A stretch of 64,000 nucleotides of DNA from Pseudomonas neuropathica (lineage in GTDB: Bacteria > Pseudomonadota > Gammaproteobacteria > Pseudomonadales > Pseudomonadaceae), in the NCBI RefSeq assembly GCF_015461835.1, contig NZ_JACOPX010000015.1:1-64000 (forward strand), read 5' to 3'. Below are positions 1 to 8,645 of this stretch, one piece after another (position 1 is the first letter of the stretch; every line of letters begins with the position of its first letter). The notes beneath the pieces are model-generated. The model saw only the letters and a program-made list of their open reading frames with translations, was not told the origin of the DNA and did not search any database. The position numbers were made by a program, and so were the translations under genes.

Positions 1-82
1 ATCTGCGCAAATCGGGTGCTACTGAACATAGGCGAAAATCGAGTCTGAAAAACCTGATTATTGCTCAGGAAGCAGGCACAGC

Positions 83-113
83 AAGGGGGAGCAAGCTCCC
101 CCTTCAGTTTTTA
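83..113 (+). terminator. Rho-independent terminator of the gene left of the window
   Basis: A perfect 10-bp stem (83-92 with 95-104, AAGGGGGAGC and its complement) with a 2-nt loop is followed by a T run at 109-113. It points rightward and ends before the TPR gene, so it probably closes a plus-strand transcript that begins outside the window. Confidence 0.7.
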
Positions 114-167
114 CCGGACACTAGTGATGCTCCGCGTGGGAACGATCACATTAACGAGGGTGCATAA

Positions 168-482
168 ATGCTCGACTCCCTGGAAAAAATGCTCGCCAAG
201 GGTGTGGATAACTCTCTGCTGCGCTTCGGCCTGGGCAAGGGTTATCTGGATCTGGGTGAAAACGCCAAGGCCGCCGAGCACTTTGAACGTTGTGTCGGCT
301 TCGATCCGAAGTATTCGGCGGCATGGAAACTGTTAGGCAAGGCGCAACTTGCGCTAGGCGATCACGCCGCCGCACGTCAGGCGTGGGAACAAGGTCTGGA
401 AGCGGCCCGCGCCCATGGCGACAAGCAGGCCGAAAAGGAAATGACGGTGTTTCTGAAGAAGCTTGATCGTCAGGCACTATAA
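168..482 (+). CDS. Small tetratricopeptide-repeat protein
   Basis: A 104-residue protein made almost entirely of two TPR units, about residues 17-50 and 51-84, with the usual pattern of small and large residues (LGKGYLDLGENAKAAEHF, LLGKAQLALGDHAAARQAW). No signal peptide or membrane segment is visible, so it is a likely cytoplasmic scaffold. A GAGGG Shine-Dalgarno at 157-161 sits well before the ATG. It converges tail-to-tail with the PilZ gene, with one base between stops. A small protein of this kind lies near trkA and the PilZ gene in other pseudomonads. The partner is unknown and the function cannot be assigned from the repeats. Confidence 0.8.
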   Translation: MLDSLEKMLAKGVDNSLLRFGLGKGYLDLGENAKAAEHFERCVGFDPKYSAAWKLLGKAQLALGDHAAARQAWEQGLEAARAHGDKQAEKEMTVFLKKLDRQAL

Positions 483-483
483 G

Positions 484-723
484 TCAAAGGTAGCGAAGAC
501 CGATCCCGTCGGCATCCACCGTCACCACTTCCATCCGCACCCGCGGCGCGCCTGTGGGTAAACCCTGCACCTCGCCGTAAACCACTGCGCCTTTGGGCAA
601 AGAAGCCAAAACCGGATGCTGCACAAACACCCCGGTAGGCGACAGGTTGCGCGTCTGCCCGAGGCATTCGCCAAAGCTGTCGTGGGTAATCTTGATGCGG
701 AAGGATTTGCGTTGTTCGGACAT
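484..723 (-). CDS. PilZ domain protein (probable c-di-GMP receptor)
   Basis: A 79-residue protein that is a single PilZ domain. The N-terminal arginine motif (RKSFR, residues 5-9) and the NxSxxG motif (NLSPTG, near residue 27) are the two signatures that contact cyclic di-GMP in this family, and both are present. The ATG at 723 gives a domain-only protein of normal size. It lies 73 bp downstream of the lipid A acyltransferase on the same strand, so it may be the last gene of a tag-lpxL-pilZ transcript. The effector it controls cannot be read from the sequence. Confidence 0.85.
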   Translation of the reverse strand: MSEQRKSFRIKITHDSFGECLGQTRNLSPTGVFVQHPVLASLPKGAVVYGEVQGLPTGAPRVRMEVVTVDADGIGLRYL

Positions 724-748
724 CTTGTTGCGCCCTTTGATGAACGGT

Positions 749-780
749 TGTGGATAACCTCGCCAGTGAGGTTATCCACA
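749..780. repeat. Perfect inverted repeat made of two DnaA boxes
   Basis: Two 13-nt arms, 749-761 and 768-780, are perfect reverse complements around a 6-nt loop. Each arm contains a consensus DnaA 9-mer (TGTGGATAA at 749-757, TTATCCACA at 772-780), arranged head to head. It lies in the 73-bp gap between the lipid A acyltransferase and the PilZ gene. It could bind DnaA in DNA or fold as an RNA hairpin. No T tract follows on either strand, so a standard terminator is unlikely. Confidence 0.85.
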
Positions 781-796
781 GATCATGCCAATCAGC

Positions 797-1684
797 TCAA
801 TACCAGCGCTCTTCGCCCGGCGGGCGTTTCTTGAAGCGCTTCATGCTCCACATGTACTGACTCGGGTACGCGGCGACGTAACGCTCGACGACTTTACTCA
901 TCGCGGCGCAGGATTCGGCGGTATCGGTGCTGTACATGGCTTCTGGCGCGGCTTCGAGGATCACTTTGTAGCCGGAACCGTCGGGCAGGCGCAGCGCATG
1001 CAGGAATACACCGACCGCTTTGCCACCGGCGAGCATGTTCGGCACGAATTTGCTGGTCAGCGCTTGAGTGGCGAAGAACGGCACGAAGATCCCGGCGGAT
1101 TCGGCCGGTTCCGGGTCAGCAGGAATGCCCACTGCACCACCTTTGCGCACTTCCTTGATCACGCTGAGGATGCCTTCCTTGGTGGAAGCAGCGACTTTGT
1201 TGCCCAGTTGCACGCGCTGTTTGCGCAATAACTCATCCACAGCCTTGAGCTTCGGTGGACGGTAGAAAATGATCGGTTTGCACTGGCTGCAATAGAAGTG
1301 GTTGAGCACTTCCCAGTTGCCCAGGTGGCTGGTGATGCCGACCACGCCTTTGCCCGAGGCCAAGGCATTCTTGAGGATGTCGAGACCTTCGACTTCGCGC
1401 ACCAGATCGATCGAGCGCTGCGCCGGCCAGATCCACGCGCAGGCGCTTTCAGTCAGCGACTTGCCGATGTCTTTCAGGCTTTGGCCGACCAGACGTTCAC
1501 GTTCGGCGGCATCCATCTGTGGAAAACATTTCGCAAGGTTGATCCGCACCACTTCGCGGGAACGGTTGGGGGTTTTCCACATGATCCAGCCAATCGCCGA
1601 ACCCACGGCCTGCACGGCCCGCCATGGCAGCAGGGCAAACAGCCGCAGAGCGCCTACCAGCAAGGCGCCTTTAAACTTTTCCAC
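797..1684 (-). CDS. lpxL: Lipid A secondary acyltransferase (LpxL/HtrB family)
   Basis: A 295-residue inner-membrane enzyme of the LpxL/HtrB/LpxM family, which adds a secondary acyl chain to lipid A from acyl-ACP. The catalytic HX4(D/E) motif is present as HLGNWE at residues 120-125. A hydrophobic N-terminal anchor (about residues 7-35) and length fit the family. The start is a GTG at 1684 with an AGGAG Shine-Dalgarno a few bases upstream. It follows tag by 40 bp on the same strand. Pseudomonads carry more than one paralogue, so the acyl chain and position (lauroyl or 2-hydroxylauroyl) cannot be fixed here. Confidence 0.88.
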   Translation of the reverse strand: MEKFKGALLVGALRLFALLPWRAVQAVGSAIGWIMWKTPNRSREVVRINLAKCFPQMDAAERERLVGQSLKDIGKSLTESACAWIWPAQRSIDLVREVEGLDILKNALASGKGVVGITSHLGNWEVLNHFYCSQCKPIIFYRPPKLKAVDELLRKQRVQLGNKVAASTKEGILSVIKEVRKGGAVGIPADPEPAESAGIFVPFFATQALTSKFVPNMLAGGKAVGVFLHALRLPDGSGYKVILEAAPEAMYSTDTAESCAAMSKVVERYVAAYPSQYMWSMKRFKKRPPGEERWY

Positions 1685-1724
1685 AGGTCACTCCTGATCT
1701 TGTGCGGTGCGCGAGGCGGCCATT

Positions 1725-2282
1725 CTAACCGGCGTTGACGAGCTGCGCGTAGCGGTCGCAGTCCTGAGTGTGGTCCATGACCATGCCCGAGGCCTGCATC
1801 AGTGCGTAGCAAATGGTCGGGCCGACGAACGTGAATCCGGCCTTTTTCAAGCCTTTGCTCATCGCCAACGCTTCAGGGGTGATCGCCGGGACTTCGCTGC
1901 GATCCTTGAAATGATTGATGATCGGTTGATCACCGACGAACGACCAGAGAAACGCCACCGGGTCCTCCAGCGCCAGCCAGGCCTGCGCATTACGGCGGGC
2001 GGCGTTGAGTTTGAGACGGTTGCGGATGATCCCCGGGTCGAGCATCAATTCGTCGATTTCGGCGTCGCTCATCTGCGCCACGCGCTGTACGTCGAAGCCG
2101 AACAACACCTCGCGATAACGCTCGCGCTTGCGCAACACGGTGATCCACGACAGCCCGGCCTGGAACCCTTCGAGCAAAAGCAACTCGAACAAACCCTGCG
2201 CATCGCGTAGCGGCGTGCCCCACTCCTGATCGTGATAAGCCATGTACAGCGGATCTTCGGTACACCAAAAGCAGCGTGGCAT
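1725..2282 (-). CDS. tag: DNA-3-methyladenine glycosylase I
   Basis: A 185-residue base-excision repair enzyme that removes 3-methyladenine from alkylated DNA. The zinc 'snap' ligands of the Tag family are all visible: C4, H17, H171 and C175. The core begins MPRCFWCTED and keeps the family helix-hairpin-helix region. The reading frame stays open far upstream to about 3362, but that part is the shadow of glyQ. The ATG at 2280-2282 gives the normal family length and start. It is divergent from glyQ, with 81 bp between the two start codons, and runs toward lpxL. Confidence 0.93.
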   Translation of the reverse strand: MPRCFWCTEDPLYMAYHDQEWGTPLRDAQGLFELLLLEGFQAGLSWITVLRKRERYREVLFGFDVQRVAQMSDAEIDELMLDPGIIRNRLKLNAARRNAQAWLALEDPVAFLWSFVGDQPIINHFKDRSEVPAITPEALAMSKGLKKAGFTFVGPTICYALMQASGMVMDHTQDCDRYAQLVNAG

Positions 2283-2317
2283 AAGGCTCCAGGGGGTGGA
2301 GGTGCGACTGAATCGGG

Positions 2318-2323
2318 TATACT
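2318..2323 (+). promoter_or_regulatory. Candidate -10 element for glyQS
   Basis: TATACT lies 40 bp before the glyQ start in the tag/glyQ divergent gap. No good -35 hexamer is seen at the right spacing, so this is a weak call based on one element and its position. Confidence 0.35.
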
Positions 2324-2363
2324 CCCGCTCTTTAAATCGCAGCCCAAGAAACAGGTGAATTTC

Positions 2364-3317
2364 GTGAGCCAGCCTACGCCAGCCGTGCGTACCTTCCAAG
2401 ACTTGATCCTCGCGCTCCAGCAATACTGGGCCGAGCAAGGTTGCGTGGTACTTCAGCCCTACGATATGGAAGTAGGCGCCGGCACTTTCCACACCGCGAC
2501 CTTCCTCCGTGCCATCGGCCCGGAAACCTGGAACGCCGCCTACGTGCAGCCAAGCCGCCGTCCGACTGACGGCCGTTACGGCGAAAACCCGAACCGTCTG
2601 CAGCACTACTATCAGTTCCAGGTCGTCCTGAAACCGAACCCGGACAACTTCCAGGAACTGTATCTGGGCTCGCTCAAGCATGTTGGCCTGGACCCGCTGG
2701 TCCACGACATTCGCTTCGTCGAAGACAACTGGGAATCGCCGACCCTCGGCGCCTGGGGTCTGGGCTGGGAAGTCTGGCTCAACGGCATGGAAGTGACTCA
2801 GTTCACTTACTTCCAGCAGGCGGGCGGCATCGAGTGCTACCCGGTGACCGGCGAGATCACTTACGGTCTCGAGCGTCTGGCCATGTACCTGCAAGGCGTG
2901 GACTCGGTCTACGACCTGGTCTGGGCTGACGGTCCGTTTGGCAAGGTGACCTACGGCGACGTGTTCCACCAGAACGAAGTGGAGCAGTCCACTTATAACT
3001 TCGAACACGCCAACGTCGACAAACTGTTCGAACTGTTCGACTTCTATGAAAGCGAAGCCAAGCGCCTGATCGAACTCGACCAGCCGCTGCCGTTGCCGAG
3101 CTATGAAATGGTGTTGAAGGCGTCGCACACCTTCAACCTGCTGGATGCGCGCCGGGCGATCTCGGTGACCGCGCGTCAGCAATACATTCTGCGCGTACGC
3201 ACCCTGGCGCGTTCCGTTGCGCAAGCCTACCTGCTGGCGCGCGCCAAACTGGGCTTCCCGATGGCGACCCCGGACCTGCGTGACGAAGTACTGGCCAAGC
3301 TGGAGGCAGCACAATGA
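2364..3317 (+). CDS. glyQ: Glycyl-tRNA synthetase alpha subunit
   Basis: A 317-residue catalytic subunit of the bacterial alpha2beta2 glycyl-tRNA synthetase, which charges tRNA-Gly. The strongly conserved class II core is intact (LQPYDMEVGAGT near the N terminus, then YVQPSRRPTDGRYGENPNR). The start is a GTG at 2364, giving MSQPTPAVRTFQ as in other pseudomonads; another GTG lies at 2355 in frame. The open frame extends further upstream without coding character. It overlaps glyS by 4 bases (ATGA), a sign of translational coupling for an equimolar complex. Confidence 0.96.
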   Translation: MSQPTPAVRTFQDLILALQQYWAEQGCVVLQPYDMEVGAGTFHTATFLRAIGPETWNAAYVQPSRRPTDGRYGENPNRLQHYYQFQVVLKPNPDNFQELYLGSLKHVGLDPLVHDIRFVEDNWESPTLGAWGLGWEVWLNGMEVTQFTYFQQAGGIECYPVTGEITYGLERLAMYLQGVDSVYDLVWADGPFGKVTYGDVFHQNEVEQSTYNFEHANVDKLFELFDFYESEAKRLIELDQPLPLPSYEMVLKASHTFNLLDARRAISVTARQQYILRVRTLARSVAQAYLLARAKLGFPMATPDLRDEVLAKLEAAQ

Positions 3318-5368
3318 GTGCGCAAGATTTTCTGGTTGAACTGGGCACCGAAGAACTGCCACCGAAAGCCCTGAACACCTTGGCTGAAGCGTTCCTCGCG
3401 GGTATCGACAAGGGCCTGCAAGCCGCTGGCCTGAGCTACGAGACTAAAACTGTCTACGCCGCACCGCGTCGTCTGGCTGTGCTGATCACCGCGCTGGCTA
3501 CCCAGCAACCGGATCGCAGCATCAACCTCGACGGCCCGCCACGTCAGGCGGCGTTCGACGCTGACGGCAATCCAACGCAAGCAGCTCTCGGCTTCGCCAA
3601 GAAGTGCGGCGTCGATCTGAGCGAAATCGATCAGAGCGGCCCGAAACTGCGCTACAGCCAGAGCATCGCCGGCAAGCCGACCGCAAGCCTGCTGCCGACC
3701 ATCGTCGAAGACTCGCTGAACGACCTGCCGATCCCGAAACGCATGCGTTGGGGTGCGCGCAAGGAAGAGTTCGTGCGTCCGACCCAATGGCTGGTGATGC
3801 TGCTCGGTGACCAGGTCATCGACTGCACCATCCTCGCGCAGAAGGCTGGCCGTGATTCCCGTGGTCACCGCTTCCATCACCCGGAAAGCGTGCGCATCGG
3901 CTCGCCGTCGAGCTACCTCGCCGACCTGCGTGCCGCTTATGTATTGGCCGATGCCAACGAGCGTCGCGAGATCATCAGCAAACGCACTGAAGAGCTGGCC
4001 ACCCGTCAGGAAGGCACGGCAATCGTTCCGCCGGCACTGCTCGACGAAGTGACCGCGCTGGTCGAATGGCCGGTGCCGCTGGTCTGCTCGTTCGAGGAGC
4101 GTTTCCTCGACGTGCCGCAAGAAGCCCTGATCACCACCATGCAGGACAACCAGAAGTACTTCTGCCTGCTGGATGCCGACGGCAAGTTGCTGCCACGTTT
4201 CATTACTGTGGCCAACATCGAAAGCAAAGATCCGCAGCAGATCATCGCCGGTAACGAGAAAGTGGTTCGCCCACGCCTGACCGACGCCGAGTTCTTCTTC
4301 AAGCAAGACAAGAAGCAGAAGCTCGAAGCTTTCAACGATCGCCTGAAGAACGTGGTGTTCCAGGAAAAACTCGGCAGCGTCTACGACAAAGCCGAACGCG
4401 TATCGAAACTGGCTGCGTACATCGCCGCACGCATTGGCGGCAACGCCTCGTGGGCTGCGCGCGCTGGTCTGCTGTCGAAGTGCGACCTGGCTACCGAAAT
4501 GGTCGGCGAATTCCCGGAGATGCAAGGTGTCGCCGGTTACTACTACGCCCTCAATGACGGCGAGCCGGAAGACGTCGCGCTGGCGCTCAACGAGCAGTAC
4601 ATGCCACGCGGTGCCGGTGCTGAATTGCCGGCGACCCTGACCGGTGCGGCCGTCGCGATCGCTGACAAGCTCGACACCCTGGTCGGGATCTTCGGTATCG
4701 GCATGCTGCCAACCGGCAGCAAAGACCCGTATGCCCTACGCCGAGCGGCACTGGGTGTGCTGCGTATCCTGATCGAGAAGAAACTCGACCTCGACCTGAA
4801 CGACGCCGTGGCTTTCGCCGTGACTGCGTTCGGCGCCAAGGTCAAGGCTGCCGGCCTCAACGAGTCCGTGCTGGAATTCATCTTCGACCGTCTGCGTGCG
4901 CGTTACGAAGACGAAGGCGTTGAAGTCGCCACTTACCTGTCGGTACGTGCCCTGAAGCCGGGTTCGGCGCTGGACTTCGACCAGCGTGTGCAAGCAGTGC
5001 AAGCCTTCCGCAAACTGCCGGAAGCAGCAGCGCTGGCGGCGGTGAACAAGCGTGTGTCGAACCTGTTGAGCAAACTCGAAGGCGCGGTACCGACCGAGGT
5101 GCAAGCCAAGTACTTCGACAACGCCAACGAGTTCTCGCTGTACTCGGCGATCCAGCAAGCGGATCAAGCGGTGCAGCCAATGGCGGCAGCGCGTCAGTAC
5201 AACGAATCGCTGGCACGCTTGGCGGCATTGCGTGAGCCCGTCGATGCGTTCTTCGACGCGGTGATGGTCAATGCCGACGACGCCAATGTGCGGGCCAACC
5301 GTTACGCGCTGCTGGCGCGTCTGCGTGGTCTGTTCCTCGGCGTTGCCGACATTTCGCTGCTGGGTTGA
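3314..5368 (+). CDS. glyS: Glycyl-tRNA synthetase beta subunit
   Basis: A 684-residue beta subunit that binds tRNA-Gly and is needed for aminoacylation with GlyQ. The N terminus (QDFLVELGTEELPPKAL) and the TTMQDNQKYF segment in the middle are family hallmarks, and the length is normal. The start ATG overlaps the glyQ stop. The stop is 10 bp before the gmhB TTG start, so glyQ-glyS-gmhB are likely co-transcribed. Confidence 0.97.
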   Translation: MSAQDFLVELGTEELPPKALNTLAEAFLAGIDKGLQAAGLSYETKTVYAAPRRLAVLITALATQQPDRSINLDGPPRQAAFDADGNPTQAALGFAKKCGVDLSEIDQSGPKLRYSQSIAGKPTASLLPTIVEDSLNDLPIPKRMRWGARKEEFVRPTQWLVMLLGDQVIDCTILAQKAGRDSRGHRFHHPESVRIGSPSSYLADLRAAYVLADANERREIISKRTEELATRQEGTAIVPPALLDEVTALVEWPVPLVCSFEERFLDVPQEALITTMQDNQKYFCLLDADGKLLPRFITVANIESKDPQQIIAGNEKVVRPRLTDAEFFFKQDKKQKLEAFNDRLKNVVFQEKLGSVYDKAERVSKLAAYIAARIGGNASWAARAGLLSKCDLATEMVGEFPEMQGVAGYYYALNDGEPEDVALALNEQYMPRGAGAELPATLTGAAVAIADKLDTLVGIFGIGMLPTGSKDPYALRRAALGVLRILIEKKLDLDLNDAVAFAVTAFGAKVKAAGLNESVLEFIFDRLRARYEDEGVEVATYLSVRALKPGSALDFDQRVQAVQAFRKLPEAAALAAVNKRVSNLLSKLEGAVPTEVQAKYFDNANEFSLYSAIQQADQAVQPMAAARQYNESLARLAALREPVDAFFDAVMVNADDANVRANRYALLARLRGLFLGVADISLLG

Positions 5369-5378
5369 GGGATTGCTG

Positions 5379-5912
5379 TTGAAACTGCTGATTCTCGATC
5401 GGGACGGAGTGATCAATTACGACTCCGACGCTTACATCAAGTCAGTGGCGGAGTGGATTCCGTTGCCCGGCTCGATCGAGGCGATTGCGCAGTTGAGCAA
5501 GGCTGGCTGGACGGTGGCGGTGGCCACCAACCAGTCGGGCATTGCTCGTGGCTATTACGACCTCGCCACCCTCGACGCTATGCACGCGCGCCTGCGCGAG
5601 CTGGTCGCGGAGCAGGGTGGTGAAGTCGGGCTGATCGTGTATTGCCCGCATGGGCCGGACGAAGGCTGCGATTGTCGCAAGCCGAAACCGGGGATGCTGA
5701 AAACCATCGCGGCGCATTACAACGTGACGCTGGCCAATGTCTGGTTCGTCGGCGACAGCCTTGGTGACCTGGAAGCTGCCAAAGCCGTCGATTCACAGCC
5801 AGTTTTGGTAAAGACCGGAAAGGGCGCAAAGACTCAGGGCAAAACCCTGCCGGTTGGCACTCTGATTTTTGACGATCTGGCGGCGATTGCCGCAGAACTT
5901 ATCCACAACTAG
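5379..5912 (+). CDS. gmhB: D-glycero-beta-D-manno-heptose-1,7-bisphosphate 7-phosphatase
   Basis: A 177-residue HAD-superfamily phosphatase of the ADP-heptose pathway for the LPS inner core. Motif I DRDGVIN is at residues 7-13, and the zinc loop characteristic of GmhB is present (CPHGPDEGCDCRKPKPG). I chose the TTG at 5379 because GAGG at 5366-5369 is 9 bases upstream and because the protein then begins MKLLILDRDG as in relatives. The open frame upstream is glyS shadow. A perfect DnaA 9-mer (5899-5907) lies within its last codons. An acyltransferase gene follows 83 bp downstream. Confidence 0.93.
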   Translation: MKLLILDRDGVINYDSDAYIKSVAEWIPLPGSIEAIAQLSKAGWTVAVATNQSGIARGYYDLATLDAMHARLRELVAEQGGEVGLIVYCPHGPDEGCDCRKPKPGMLKTIAAHYNVTLANVWFVGDSLGDLEAAKAVDSQPVLVKTGKGAKTQGKTLPVGTLIFDDLAAIAAELIHN

Positions 5913-5995
5913 AGTACTTCTGAAGTTCCTGACCAGGGATTGATCGGGAGTGCGCTTGAACATTCGGGCATTGCCCCGTAACGGTAAACGTCACT

Positions 5996-6775
5996 ATGTC
6001 GATACTGCGGGCCATCAGGATTTTTCTCTTTTACCTGCTGCTAGGCACCACCTCCCTGCTGTGGTGCAGCTTGAGTTTTTTTATCGCGCCGTTTTTGCCG
6101 TTCAAGGCGCGTTATCGTTTTATCAACGTGTACTGGTGCCGTTGCGCCTTGTGGTTGACCAAGGTGTTCCTCGGTATCCGTTACGAAATCAAAGGCGCGC
6201 AAAACGTACCTGACCGGCCCTGCGTGATTCAGTCGAACCACCAGAGCACTTGGGAGACGTTCTTTCTCTCCGCTTATTTTTCGCCGTTGAGCCAGGTGCT
6301 CAAACGCGAACTGCTTTACGTGCCGTTCTTCGGCTGGGCCATGGCCATGTTGCGGCCGATCGCGATTGATCGCGACAACCCGAAAGCGGCGCTGAAACAA
6401 GTCGCCGCCAAAGGTGACGAACTGCTCAAGGACAACGTTTGGGTGCTGATCTTCCCGGAAGGTACACGCGTTCCTTACGGCACTGTCGGCAAGTTCTCCC
6501 GCAGTGGTAGCGCTTTGGCGGTGAATGCGGCGCTTCCGGTCCTGCCGATTGCACACAATGCCGGCAAATTCTGGCCGAAAATCGGCTGGGGCAAGAAGTC
6601 CGGGGTGATCACCGTGGTTATCGGTGAACCGATGTATGCCGAAGGCACTGGCCCACGCGCCATTGCTGATCTGAACGACCGCGTGCAAGCGTGGAACGAG
6701 AAGACTCAACGGGAAATGGGCTCACTGCCGCCGGCTCCGCAGGCACCGGCCGCCAATGATCAGATCGCTGTCTGA
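5996..6775 (+). CDS. 1-acyl-sn-glycerol-3-phosphate acyltransferase family protein
   Basis: A 259-residue PlsC-family membrane acyltransferase. A hydrophobic segment at residues 8-36 anchors it. Block I is NHQSTWE, so the catalytic motif is HX4E rather than the usual HX4D, and block III FPEGTR is intact. In P. aeruginosa the gene at this place is called lptA (PA0005). That name is also used for the LPS transport protein, so no symbol is given. It most likely makes phosphatidic acid or remodels phospholipids. A perfect DnaA 9-mer begins 5 bases after the stop. Confidence 0.85.
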   Translation: MSILRAIRIFLFYLLLGTTSLLWCSLSFFIAPFLPFKARYRFINVYWCRCALWLTKVFLGIRYEIKGAQNVPDRPCVIQSNHQSTWETFFLSAYFSPLSQVLKRELLYVPFFGWAMAMLRPIAIDRDNPKAALKQVAAKGDELLKDNVWVLIFPEGTRVPYGTVGKFSRSGSALAVNAALPVLPIAHNAGKFWPKIGWGKKSGVITVVIGEPMYAEGTGPRAIADLNDRVQAWNEKTQREMGSLPPAPQAPAANDQIAV

Positions 6776-6904
6776 GATTTTGTGGATAACCTGTGTACGG
6801 TTTTGTTGAAAACGCTTGAATATTCAAATTAAGTTATTGATTTACTTATATATTTCTCAAGCTCATAAAACGCCGTAAAACGTGCATAAGTTTTTTCCGG
6901 ATGT

Positions 6905-6935
6905 AAAAAAACCGGCTGATATAGCCGGTTTTTTT
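6905..6935. terminator. Bidirectional Rho-independent terminator
   Basis: A short GC stem (ACCGGCT/AGCCGGT) flanked by A6 and T7 runs lies between the convergent acyltransferase and histidine kinase genes. The A run on one side and T run on the other let it work in both directions. Confidence 0.85.
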
Positions 6936-6943
6936 GTGCCTGT

Positions 6944-8476
6944 TCACTCGGCGATCAGCGGTAATTCGAACAGAAATGTGGTGCCTTGAGCGACCACGCT
7001 GCGGCATTCGATTTTACCGCCATGGTGATCGACCACCGCTTTGACCATCGACAAGCCGAGGCCTACACCGTCGATCCCTTGTGCCGAGGAAAAGCGTCGG
7101 TACTGACTGAACAGATCAGGCAACTCTTGTTCGGCGATGCCTTTACCTTGATCGGTCAGTTCGCAACGTAGCCACTCTCCTTGGCAACTGACTCGCAGTT
7201 CAATCGTGGTATCTGCCGGGCTGTACTTGATCGCATTCTCCAGCAGGTTGAACAGCGCACGCGTCAGTAATCCCTGGTCAGCCATGATCAGACGCTCTTG
7301 GGATTGCTCATCCATGTCGTGCAGCAGTTCGATGCGTTTCTGCTGGGCGATGGGCAACGCCTGATCCAGCACGTCCAGCACCAACATAGCGAACAGGCTC
7401 GGCTGGAACTGATAGGTCTCGGACTCGGCCCGCGCCAGCAAGACGAAACCATCGGTGAGATCCAGCGCGCGACGCACCTGCCGCTCAATCTGTTCGAACA
7501 ACGGCGAGTCCGCCCCGGCCTGATGGCGATGAACATCGAGCAGGGCGAGGATCGCCGAATGCGGAGCACGCAAGTCGTGGGAAAGAAAGCGCAGCAATAC
7601 CCCGCGTTGTTCCTCGGCGGCACGTTCGGCGCTGAGGTCGGTGAGGCTGAGCAGCCAACCAATCGGCGTGTCTCCGTCCACCGGCAGCAGGGCGGCACGC
7701 TCCAGGCGCAGGCTGCGTTCCTTGTGATCGCAAAACTCCAACAGCTGAATGGCCGACAGTGACGGGCGCAACTCTGTGGACAACTCCGGGTAACCGAGGC
7801 TGGCCAGTTGATCGAGGACGTCGTCCCCCACCAGATTGTGATCGAATAGCTGGCGAGCCTTGCGATTGCCCAGCAGGATCTGGCCTTTGGGATCGCTGAT
7901 CAGTGTGGCGACGGGCAAGTACTCCAGACCGTCGGCAATAAAGCGCCGGGTATCACGGGTGCGACTCATAGCCTGTTCCAGCGCCATGATCTGGCCCTGC
8001 AAGCGATCAGCCCCGGTGAATTGCGCGCGACGGCGTTCGGGGAATACCTTCGGCTCGCTGTCCAGTCGTGCCAGCTCCCAGCCGAAATAAGTCAGCACTA
8101 CGCTCAGGCGTCGCCAGTTCCAGATCAAATAGCCGAATAACATCCCCAGCACCGCCGGTGTCGGCGACCACCAGCGGCGCGTTTCCGCCAGTCCGGCACT
8201 GATCAACAGCACGCACGCCATGCCCACCAACGTCAGCCAAAGTGCCCATCGTGGTCGCCACAGCAGCAGCCCGAGCACGCTGGCCACCAGCCCTACCGAT
8301 AACAATGCCCCGGTAACGGGAGATACATCATGCAGGTTGACCTGCGCGCGATACGACAACAACGCGGTCAGCGGCAACAGCACTAGACTTATCCACAACC
8401 ACTCGCGCACCAACTGTCGAAACAGTCGCTGCACCTGGCTCGGCTCTCGGCTTTCACGCCGACGATGATTGTTCAT
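6944..8476 (-). CDS. Sensor histidine kinase, apparently lacking its CHASE2 sensory domain
   Basis: A 510-residue membrane kinase. Transmembrane segments lie at about residues 26-43, 54-73, 77-96 and 104-120. A PAS-like region spans about 180-285, the HisKA H box is SHDLRAP with H300, then N box (NLLENAIKYSP), G1 (DQGKGI) and G2 (GVGLGLSMV). The segment from residue 50 to 145 resembles the membrane and linker part that follows the CHASE2 domain in CHASE2 kinases, and the first helix resembles the helix before it. The roughly 250-residue extracytoplasmic CHASE2 domain expected between them is absent. ATG 8476 is the first good start; its Shine-Dalgarno is poor and the upstream open frame has no coding look. 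The partner is the divergent response regulator. Confidence 0.85.
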   Translation of the reverse strand: MNNHRRRESREPSQVQRLFRQLVREWLWISLVLLPLTALLSYRAQVNLHDVSPVTGALLSVGLVASVLGLLLWRPRWALWLTLVGMACVLLISAGLAETRRWWSPTPAVLGMLFGYLIWNWRRLSVVLTYFGWELARLDSEPKVFPERRRAQFTGADRLQGQIMALEQAMSRTRDTRRFIADGLEYLPVATLISDPKGQILLGNRKARQLFDHNLVGDDVLDQLASLGYPELSTELRPSLSAIQLLEFCDHKERSLRLERAALLPVDGDTPIGWLLSLTDLSAERAAEEQRGVLLRFLSHDLRAPHSAILALLDVHRHQAGADSPLFEQIERQVRRALDLTDGFVLLARAESETYQFQPSLFAMLVLDVLDQALPIAQQKRIELLHDMDEQSQERLIMADQGLLTRALFNLLENAIKYSPADTTIELRVSCQGEWLRCELTDQGKGIAEQELPDLFSQYRRFSSAQGIDGVGLGLSMVKAVVDHHGGKIECRSVVAQGTTFLFELPLIAE

Positions 8477-8645
8477 GGGGAAAAGGGGCAGGGCAGGGTG
8501 AATGGTTTCATGGGCCACAGGTCTGAGACGTAGACTCGAAGAATCATAGCGGACGTCGACCAACGGCGGGCCGCTTACTTTCAAGGTGATGACCAAGCGA
8601 CTATGGTTGACGCCCAACTGCCCAAGCAACAAGGAACCACCGCGT
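8477..8645. promoter_or_regulatory. Divergent promoter region of the two-component system
   Basis: This 169-bp gap separates the start codons of the kinase and the regulator and must hold promoters for both. No clear sigma-70 hexamers or strong palindrome could be picked out by eye. Confidence 0.4.

Noticed and set aside
2283..3362. Long upstream extension of the tag reading frame (545 codons in all)
   Set aside because: It is antisense to glyQ, has no family match, and Tag is complete from the ATG at 2282.
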